A stretch of DNA of 11,239 bases from Marisimplicoccus sp038110465 (lineage in GTDB: Bacteria > Bacteroidota > Bacteroidia > Flavobacteriales > Flavobacteriaceae): assembly GCA_038110465.1 (NCBI GenBank), contig JAYNJU010000018.1, forward strand, positions 1 to 11,239, in the 5' to 3' direction. The notes beneath the pieces are model-generated. The model did no database searches. It saw only the letters and a program-made list of their open reading frames with translations, and was not told where the DNA came from. This document shows positions 5,959 to 11,239 of this stretch, one piece after another (the first letter of the stretch is position 1; every line of letters begins with the position of its first letter). A program made the translations under genes and the position numbers.

Positions 5959-6326
5959 TGGAACTACTTGGAAAAATTAAGTTGATAGGAGATATTAAAA
6001 CCTATGGCGATAATGGGTTTAGAAAAAGAGAATTAGTATTAACTACAGAAGAACAATACCCTCAACATGTTTTGATTGAATTTATTCAAAATAACTGTGA
6101 ATTACTTGATAACTTTAGTGTTGGCCAAACTGTAAGAATTGGAATTAATATAAGAGGAAGGGAGTGGGAAAGCCCAGATCAGGGAATCAAATATTTTAAT
6201 TCTATACAAGGATGGAGAATTGAATCTCTTGATGATCAAGTATTAGAATCTGATTCGGATGATATCCAGATTCATAATGATAATTCGCCAAGTGATGATT
6301 TAACAGAGGATGATCTTCCTTTTTAA
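5958..6326 (+). CDS. DUF3127 domain protein with SSB-like acidic C-terminal tip
   Basis: A 122-residue protein of a family largely confined to Bacteroidota and without established function. The conserved N-terminal domain (about 1-91) has GKIKLIGDIKTYGDNGFRKR, EQYPQHVLIEFIQ (32-44) and VGQTVRIGINIRGREW (55-70), followed by KYFNSIQGWRIE (78-89). The strand-rich, hydrophobic-alternating pattern is compatible with a small OB-like barrel. A low-complexity acidic linker rich in D, S and N follows (about 92-117), and the protein ends EDDLPF. That end strongly resembles the acidic tip (DDIPF type) that single-stranded DNA-binding proteins use to recruit replication and repair partners. A nucleic-acid-binding role is inferred from this architecture only. 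The gene overlaps the HIT gene by one base, and its stop shares TTAA (6323-6326) with convergent tsf. Confidence 0.88.
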   Translation: MELLGKIKLIGDIKTYGDNGFRKRELVLTTEEQYPQHVLIEFIQNNCELLDNFSVGQTVRIGINIRGREWESPDQGIKYFNSIQGWRIESLDDQVLESDSDDIQIHNDNSPSDDLTEDDLPF

Positions 6327-7144
6327 CCTAAACTAACTCTGCAGAATCCAGTAACTTTTGCTGAACTTGATTGAGTTTTTAAGTAATCTTTGATACTTAG
6401 TTTATTGTCTTTAATAAACTGTTGGTTGACAAGGGTGTTCTCTTTAAAGAATTTATTAAGTTTACCTTTGGCAATATTTTCAAGCATCTCTTCTGGTTTG
6501 CCTTCTTGTCTTAACTGATCTTTAGCAATCTCTATTTCTTTATCAATAATATCTTGACTAACTCCATCTTCATTAAGTGCAACTGGATTCATTGCAGCAA
6601 CTTGCATTGAGATATCTTTAGCAACCTCAAATGAATTTTCAAATACTTCTGATAGACCTACAATAGATGCAATTTTATTTCCAGCATGAATATATGAGCC
6701 TACATATTCTGAGGATAATGATTCAAACGAACCAATTTCAATTTTTTCACCAATAACACCAGTTTGCTCAAGTAGTTTTTCAGATACTGTCATGCCATCA
6801 AAATCTGAATTTAAAAAAGATTCTTTGTCTTTATAATTAAGTGCCTGATCTGAAAGTTTTTGAGCTAGATTAATGTAATCTTCATTTTTTGCTACAAAAT
6901 CAGTTTCACAATTTAGTGATATTATAACCCCATAATTATTTTCTGAATTAACCTTTGCTAATACAACTCCTTCAGAAGATTCCCTATCAGCTCTATTGGC
7001 AGCTACTTTTTGCCCCTTTTTTCTTAAGACCTCAACAGCTTTTTCAAAATCCCCATTTGATTCTTCAAGGGCTTTTTTACAATCCATCATTCCAGCTCCT
7101 GTAGATTGTCTTAACTTATTTACATCAGATGCAGTTATTTTCAA
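6323..7144 (-). CDS. tsf: Elongation factor Ts
   Basis: The guanine-nucleotide exchange factor that releases GDP from EF-Tu so it can be recharged with GTP during translation. The 273 residues are full length. An N-terminal UBA-like module (1-50) includes LRQSTGAGMMDCKKAL and KGQKVAANR. The core has the EF-Tu-contacting NCETDFVAKNEDY (78-90), with T81-D82-F83 at the magnesium-site-disrupting position, and MQVAAMNPVAL (180-190), followed by a coiled-coil-like helical stretch (about 197-235). It is the last gene of the leftward rplM-rpsI-rpsB-tsf operon, starting 27 bases after the rpsB stop with no Shine-Dalgarno. Its stop codon overlaps that of the convergent DUF3127 gene by four bases (TTAA). 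Confidence 0.97.
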   Translation of the reverse strand: MKITASDVNKLRQSTGAGMMDCKKALEESNGDFEKAVEVLRKKGQKVAANRADRESSEGVVLAKVNSENNYGVIISLNCETDFVAKNEDYINLAQKLSDQALNYKDKESFLNSDFDGMTVSEKLLEQTGVIGEKIEIGSFESLSSEYVGSYIHAGNKIASIVGLSEVFENSFEVAKDISMQVAAMNPVALNEDGVSQDIIDKEIEIAKDQLRQEGKPEEMLENIAKGKLNKFFKENTLVNQQFIKDNKLSIKDYLKTQSSSAKVTGFCRVSLG

Positions 7145-7171
7145 TTTGATAAAATTTAAGGTTAGTAATTA

Positions 7172-7942
7172 TTATTCAGAAACTTCTATTTCCTCATTTT
7201 CATTAGAGTCAGAAATCTCATCAATTTTCTTTTGTTCTTCTATTTCTTTTTCTTTCTTTCTCTCATTAAGTGACTCTTGAATTGCCGTACAAACAATATC
7301 AAGTATTTTTTCAATCGATTTTGATGCATCATCGTTTGATGGAATAATGAAATCTACGTCATTAGGATCAGAATTAGTATCAACCATTGCAAAAATTGGA
7401 ATATTTAATTTTTGTGCTTCTTGAACTGAAATCTTCTCATTAAGTGTATCTACCACGAAAATAGCTCCTGGTAATCTAGTCATTTCAGAAATAGACCCAA
7501 GGTTTTTTTCCAGCTTAGCTCTCTGTCTGTCAACTTGAAGCTTTTCTTTTTTTGAAAGAGTTTCAAATGTTCCATCAGATTTCATTCTATCAATTGCGTT
7601 CATCTTTTTGACAGCTTTTCTGATTGTAACAAAATTTGTTAGCATTCCTCCAGGCCATCTTTCAGTAATATATGGCATGTTGACAGAATTTGCTTTTTCA
7701 GCAACAATATCTTTTGCTTGTTTTTTTGTAGCAACAAAAAGGACTTTTCTTCCTGATAAAACGATTTTTTTTATAGCGTTAACTGCATCATCTAGTTTTG
7801 CAGCAGTTTTATATAGATTGATAATGTGAATTCCATTACGTTCCATATAAATATATGGAGCCATGTTGGGATTCCATTTTCTAGTAAGGTGTCCAAAGTG
7901 GACTCCTGCATCCATTAATTCTTTTACGTCAGTGTTTGCCAT
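7172..7942 (-). CDS. rpsB: 30S ribosomal protein S2
   Basis: A small-subunit ribosomal protein bridging the 30S head and body and helping hold protein S1. The 256 residues contain the family landmarks: LMDAGVHFGHLTRKWNPNM (9-27), YIYMERNGIHIINL (30-43), RKVLFVATKKQAKD (65-78), the RWPGGMLTNF block (95-104) and PIFAMVDTNSDPNDVDFIIP (172-191, bridging the C-terminal S2 signature). After the folded part comes a charged, mostly acidic tail (about 228-256, ending EIEVSE), which is common in Bacteroidota S2 and likely disordered. The ATG follows the rpsI stop after only three bases, so it is translated from the same mRNA. There is no space for an independent rpsB leader of the sort that mediates S2 autoregulation in gammaproteobacteria. 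Confidence 0.98.
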   Translation of the reverse strand: MANTDVKELMDAGVHFGHLTRKWNPNMAPYIYMERNGIHIINLYKTAAKLDDAVNAIKKIVLSGRKVLFVATKKQAKDIVAEKANSVNMPYITERWPGGMLTNFVTIRKAVKKMNAIDRMKSDGTFETLSKKEKLQVDRQRAKLEKNLGSISEMTRLPGAIFVVDTLNEKISVQEAQKLNIPIFAMVDTNSDPNDVDFIIPSNDDASKSIEKILDIVCTAIQESLNERKKEKEIEEQKKIDEISDSNENEEIEVSE

Positions 7943-7945
7943 AAT

Positions 7946-8332
7946 TTATCTTTTAGAGAACTGGAATTTTTTTCTTGCTTTTTTCTGTCCAAACTTTTTC
8001 CTTTCGACCATTCTTGGATCTCTTGTCATTAATCCTTCAGACTTAAGAATTGATTTAAATTCTTCATTGAACTCAACAAGCGCTCTAGAAATAGCAAGTC
8101 TAATTGCTTCAGCTTGGCCATTAACACCACCACCTTTAACACTTATTGATAAATCAAATTTATCCTTTGTCTCAGTAAGGTTAAAAGGTTGTAAAATTTT
8201 ATATTGAAGAGCAGCAGTTCCAAAAAAATCCGAATAAGATTTTTTATTAACTGTAATACTACCTTTTCCTTCTGACATGTATACTCTTGCAACAGATGTT
8301 TTTCTTCTTCCAATTTTATGAATTACTTCCAT
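7946..8332 (-). CDS. rpsI: 30S ribosomal protein S9
   Basis: A small-subunit head protein whose C-terminal tail reaches the P-site tRNA. The 128-residue protein starts MEVIHKIGRRKTSVARVYM, the usual S9 beginning, and carries the family signature GGGVNGQAEAIRLAISRAL (67-85). It ends in the very basic tail KKARKKFQFSKR, with the invariant terminal S-K-R that contacts the tRNA anticodon stem. Its ATG overlaps the rplM stop by one base (TAATG read on the minus strand, 8334 down to 8330), matching the nearly universal rplM-rpsI pairing and suggesting translational coupling for equal output. Confidence 0.98.
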   Translation of the reverse strand: MEVIHKIGRRKTSVARVYMSEGKGSITVNKKSYSDFFGTAALQYKILQPFNLTETKDKFDLSISVKGGGVNGQAEAIRLAISRALVEFNEEFKSILKSEGLMTRDPRMVERKKFGQKKARKKFQFSKR

Positions 8333-8787
8333 TATATTTTACTATTTACATCAATTAGTTTTGGCTTTTGTGCTTCATGATTGTGATCAGCACCAGGGAA
8401 GACTTTTAAATTTCTAAATAAATCTGCACCTAACTTATTTTTTGGAAGCATACCTTTAACTGCTTTTTCAACAAGCTTAATATTATTTTTCTTGTGAAGA
8501 TTATCAGCAGAAATAATTCTTTGACCTCCAGGATATCCTGTATGACTGATATATTGTTTTTGAGACCATTTATCTCCTGATAATGAAACTTTCTCAGCAT
8601 TTATAACAACAACATTATCTCCACAATCAACATGAGGTGTAAAGTCAGTTTTATGTTTCCCTCTTAATAAAGAAGCAACGATGGAGGCAGTTCTTCCCAA
8701 TGGAAGTTCAGCTGCATCAACAAGAACCCATTCTTTGTTTACAGTTTTTTTGTTCGCCGATATAGTCTTATAACTATTTTTAGTCAT
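8332..8787 (-). CDS. rplM: 50S ribosomal protein L13
   Basis: An early-assembling large-subunit protein. The 151 residues include the Bacteroidota-type N-terminal extension (SYKTISANKKTVNKEWVLVD) before the conserved LGRTASIVASLLRGKHKTDF (30-49). HVDCGDNVVVINAEKV and HTGYPGGQ follow, and then the L13 signature VKGMLPKNKLGADLFRNLKV (109-128). It is the first gene of the rplM-rpsI-rpsB-tsf operon. The ATG at 8787 lies about 15-20 bases beyond the expected transcription start of a consensus Bacteroidota promoter, with an AT-only region and no Shine-Dalgarno directly before it. Confidence 0.98.
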   Translation of the reverse strand: MTKNSYKTISANKKTVNKEWVLVDAAELPLGRTASIVASLLRGKHKTDFTPHVDCGDNVVVINAEKVSLSGDKWSQKQYISHTGYPGGQRIISADNLHKKNNIKLVEKAVKGMLPKNKLGADLFRNLKVFPGADHNHEAQKPKLIDVNSKI

Positions 8788-8802
8788 TATATATTATTAT
8801 TC

Positions 8803-8818
8803 TTGGCGTGCAAATGTA
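8803..8818 (-). promoter_or_regulatory. Bacteroidota-type promoter for the rplM-rpsI-rpsB-tsf operon
   Basis: On the minus strand, TACATTTG (8818 down to 8811) matches TAnnTTTG exactly and is followed by CACGCC. The expected start of transcription is about 8803-8806, giving a leader of only some 15-20 bases to the rplM ATG (8787). The upstream region where TTTG would be expected is instead an A/T tract (8829-8850), which may act as an UP-like element or simply reflect composition. It is the only place in the polA-rplM interval where such a motif occurs, so the ribosomal operon has its own promoter independent of polA. Confidence 0.7.
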
Positions 8819-8853
8819 CTATTTTAATAATTTTTAAAAAAACTTTTTTTTAA

Positions 8854-11239
8854 TTAATGTGCATCAAGCCAATTTTCACCAAATTCCATATCGACTTTCA
8901 AAGGAACTAGAAGGTTAACAGCAGATTCCATGGTATCTTTTACAATTTTTGATACTATATCTTTCTCAGACTTAAATACATCAAAAACAAGTTCATCATG
9001 AACTTGAAGAATCATTTTTGATTTTAAAGATTGATTTTTAAGCTTATTATTAATATTAATCATAGCAATTTTAATAATATCAGCTGCAGTGCCTTGTATT
9101 GGAGCATTAATCGCATTTCTTTCAGCTGAACTTCTCAACATATTATTTTGAGAATTAATATTTGGAAGATAACGTCTTCTACCCATCATAGTTTGAACAT
9201 ACCCTTGGTTTCTAGCAAATTCAATTTGCTCTGACATATAATTTTTTAACTTAGGATAGTTCATAAAATAATTTTCAATCATAACTTTTGATTCCATTCT
9301 GGTAAGTTCAGTTTGTTGACTTAATCCAAAGGCTGAGACCCCATAAATAATTCCAAAATTTACTGTTTTTGCATTGCTTCTCTGATTTCTTGAAACATTA
9401 TCGGGATCAATATTATAAATCTTAGAAGCTGTTATAGTATGAATGTCTTGATCTTTAAGAAAAGCATCAATCATATTTTCCTCATTACTTAGTGATGCGA
9501 TAACTCTTAATTCAATTTGAGAATAATCAGCTGCCATAAGAATAAAATCATTATTTCTAGGGATAAATGCTTTTCTTATTTTCTGTCCATTTTGAGTTCT
9601 TATAGGTATATTTTGAAGGTTTGGATTATTACTGCTAAGTCTACCAGTTGAAGTAACAGTCTGATTAAAATTTGAATGAATTCTATCTGTAATAACGCTT
9701 ACTTCATTTGGAAGTGATTTAACATATGTATTTTGCAACTTATCCAAGGATCTCCAATCAAGAATTTGCTTAATTATATCATGATCATTTGCAAGTTCTG
9801 ATAGTACTTCTTCAGATGTAGAATACTGTCCAGTTTTAGTTTTTTTAGGTTTACTTACAAGCTTAAGTTTATCAAAAAGTACATCACCAAGTTGCTTTGG
9901 AGAATTTAGATTAAATTCTTCTCCACATTTTTCAAAAATCCTTTCTTTTAAAATTGATAACTCAGCTTCAAATTCTTTTTCAAGCTTATTTAAATATTGT
10001 GTATCAATCTTAACTCCTTGAGTTTCCATTTCATTTAAAACAGAAATCATTGGAATCTCAATCTCCTTAAATATTTTTTGAACTTGATTACTTTCTAGTT
10101 CTTTATCAAAAATATTTTTCAATCTAAGAGATATATCTGCATCTTCACATGCATAATTTGTTATTTCTTCAACAGAAATATCCTTCATTGATAATTGATT
10201 TTTTCCTTTTTTACCAATTAATGATTCAATTGAAATAGGTGAATAATTTAAGTAAGATTCTGAAAGTGAATTTAGATTATGCCTCATATCAGGGTTAATT
10301 AGATAATGGGCAACCATAGTATCAAACAGAGGTTGTTCAACAGTTATATTGTATTTAAATAACACATTCATATCGAATTTAAGATTATGACCTACTTTTT
10401 TTATATGGATGCTTTCAAAAAAAGGTTTAAGCTCATTTAGAATATCATCTATTTTTAGAAAACTTGAATTAAATGGAATGTAATATCCTTTATTTTCTGA
10501 CCATGAGAATGATATTCCAACTAGATTAGTCTCCAATGAGTTAAGACTCTCAGTTTCTGTATCAAAAGCAACATATTCTTGTTCCATTATTTTACCTACT
10601 AAAAATTTTAATTCATCAATAGAATCAATTTTCTGATAAATAGAGTTTGAATCTTTAATACTGGAAGTATTGCTATTAAATAAATCGCCTTGAATATATT
10701 CTGATGAGTTAAAATCATCTGAATTAGTATTATTTTTTCTAAAAATTTTAAAATAAGTTTCCTTTATCCTTCTAAATTCTAACTCATCAAAAATTTTGAA
10801 CACTTCATCATCATTAGGCTTTGATAATAAGAACTCCTCCAAGTTATAATCTATTGGAACATCAAGCATTATGGTTGCAAGCTTTTTAGATAAAATTCCA
10901 AGCTCTTTGTTTTCTGAAATTTTTTCTCCAAGTTTTCCAGTTATTTCATGAGAATTAATTAATAAGTTTTCTAGACTTCCATATTGCTTTAAAAATTTTT
11001 TAGCAGTTTTATCTCCCACACCGGGTAACCCTGGGATATTATCAACAGAATCCCCCATCATACCTAAATAATCAATTACTTGATTTGGTGACTTAACTTC
11101 AAATTTCTCCTTCACTTCATCAACCCCCCAAATTTCCATACTGTTACCCATTCTTGCAGGTTTACACAAAAAAATATTTTTGGAAACAAGCTGTGCAAAA
11201 TCTTTGTCAGGTGTCACCATAAATACATCAAATCCACTT
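8854..11239 (-). CDS. polA: DNA polymerase I, three-domain, 5' end off the window
   Basis: Fills gaps and removes RNA primers during replication and repair. The frame is open to the right edge (the residues before the internal Met at 11220 read SGFDVF), so the true start lies beyond it; roughly 140 N-terminal residues are missing. Counting from that internal Met: the remainder of the 5'-nuclease has VTPDKDFAQLV (2-12) and the DNA-binding DSVDNIPGLPGVGDKTAKKF (57-76). The 3'-5' exonuclease keeps its acidic residues D220 and E222 (FDTET), D283 (HNLKFD) and Y356/D360 (YACED), so proofreading is probably active, unlike in Taq-type enzymes. The polymerase has motif A DYSQIELR (D565), the O-helix R614/K618/F622/Y626 (KTVNFGIIYG) and motif C QVHDE (739-743). 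The end GENWLDAH is typical. It is followed by rplM after 66 AT-rich bases. Confidence 0.97.
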   Translation of the reverse strand, partial: SGFDVFMVTPDKDFAQLVSKNIFLCKPARMGNSMEIWGVDEVKEKFEVKSPNQVIDYLGMMGDSVDNIPGLPGVGDKTAKKFLKQYGSLENLLINSHEITGKLGEKISENKELGILSKKLATIMLDVPIDYNLEEFLLSKPNDDEVFKIFDELEFRRIKETYFKIFRKNNTNSDDFNSSEYIQGDLFNSNTSSIKDSNSIYQKIDSIDELKFLVGKIMEQEYVAFDTETESLNSLETNLVGISFSWSENKGYYIPFNSSFLKIDDILNELKPFFESIHIKKVGHNLKFDMNVLFKYNITVEQPLFDTMVAHYLINPDMRHNLNSLSESYLNYSPISIESLIGKKGKNQLSMKDISVEEITNYACEDADISLRLKNIFDKELESNQVQKIFKEIEIPMISVLNEMETQGVKIDTQYLNKLEKEFEAELSILKERIFEKCGEEFNLNSPKQLGDVLFDKLKLVSKPKKTKTGQYSTSEEVLSELANDHDIIKQILDWRSLDKLQNTYVKSLPNEVSVITDRIHSNFNQTVTSTGRLSSNNPNLQNIPIRTQNGQKIRKAFIPRNNDFILMAADYSQIELRVIASLSNEENMIDAFLKDQDIHTITASKIYNIDPDNVSRNQRSNAKTVNFGIIYGVSAFGLSQQTELTRMESKVMIENYFMNYPKLKNYMSEQIEFARNQGYVQTMMGRRRYLPNINSQNNMLRSSAERNAINAPIQGTAADIIKIAMININNKLKNQSLKSKMILQVHDELVFDVFKSEKDIVSKIVKDTMESAVNLLVPLKVDMEFGENWLDAH

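Noticed and set aside
6996..8207. Plus-strand ORFs opposite tsf, rpsB and rpsI (6996-7280, 7608-7829, 7863-8207)
   Set aside because: They are antisense to clear ribosomal and EF-Ts genes. Their composition (rich in F, S and L) is what reverse reading of lysine- and glutamate-rich genes gives.
8829..8858. Intrinsic terminator after polA formed by A-tract/T-tract (A8 G T7 on the minus strand)
   Set aside because: Any hairpin would be all A-U pairs with a tiny loop and no clean U-tract after it. It is more likely AT-rich spacer or an upstream promoter element for rplM.
1..11239. CRISPR arrays, tRNA or rRNA genes, insertion sequences, prophage or defence genes
   Set aside because: No regular spaced repeats, tRNA-like cloverleaf, transposase motif or terminal inverted repeats were seen. 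Apart from the vitamin-uptake stretch, the window is ordinary housekeeping sequence of uniform composition.

Overview
This is an AT-rich window of about 11.2 kb that looks like a streamlined flavobacterium (Bacteroidota), most likely a marine or other free-living lineage recovered as a draft, metagenome or single-cell scaffold. Four things point there: the Bacteroidota promoter signature (TTTG or TTG, spacer, TAnnTTTG) upstream of ahcY and rplM; the near absence of Shine-Dalgarno sequences; protein sequences typical of Flavobacteriia (GreA, HIT, DUF3127, L13, PolA with all three domains); and very tight packing, with four TAATG stop/start overlaps and two convergent gene pairs that share a TTAA stop. 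Two runs of exactly 100 N (3060-3159, 5002-5101) look like placeholder gaps of unknown true size.

Layout. The 3' end of rpmA (L27) lies at the left edge, on the plus strand. Convergent with it is ahcY (S-adenosylhomocysteine hydrolase), on the minus strand. Divergent from ahcY is a plus-strand run: an Sfp-type phosphopantetheinyl transferase, a PnuC-family vitamin transporter and a NadR-like P-loop kinase, the last cut by gap 1. Just after gap 1 is a nearly complete TPP riboswitch (about 3160-3233), whose 3' side reaches to within a few bases of the start codon of a TonB-dependent outer-membrane receptor. Gap 2 cuts that receptor. After gap 2 come greA (missing only about its first two codons), a HIT-family protein and a DUF3127 protein, joined by one-base stop/start overlaps. 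Converging on these from the right is the minus-strand ribosomal operon rplM-rpsI-rpsB-tsf with its own promoter, and upstream of it polA, whose 5' end runs off the right edge.

How the genes fit together. Most of the window is housekeeping: translation (L27, L13, S9, S2, EF-Ts), transcript-cleavage rescue of RNA polymerase (GreA), DNA repair and replication (Pol I) and the methyl cycle (AhcY). The accessory part is the PnuC/kinase/TPP-riboswitch/TonB-receptor stretch. Direct TPP control of the receptor makes thiamine, or a thiamine precursor or phosphate, its likely cargo. It also suggests that the neighbouring PnuC homologue is a thiamine (PnuT-like) rather than a nicotinamide riboside transporter. 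The role of the NadR-like kinase in such a cluster is the most open biological question here.

Main caution: a reading frame stays open across gap 2 (3236-5569) and would translate as a 777-residue receptor-GreA fusion. It is an artefact of the 100-base placeholder; these are two separate, incomplete genes.
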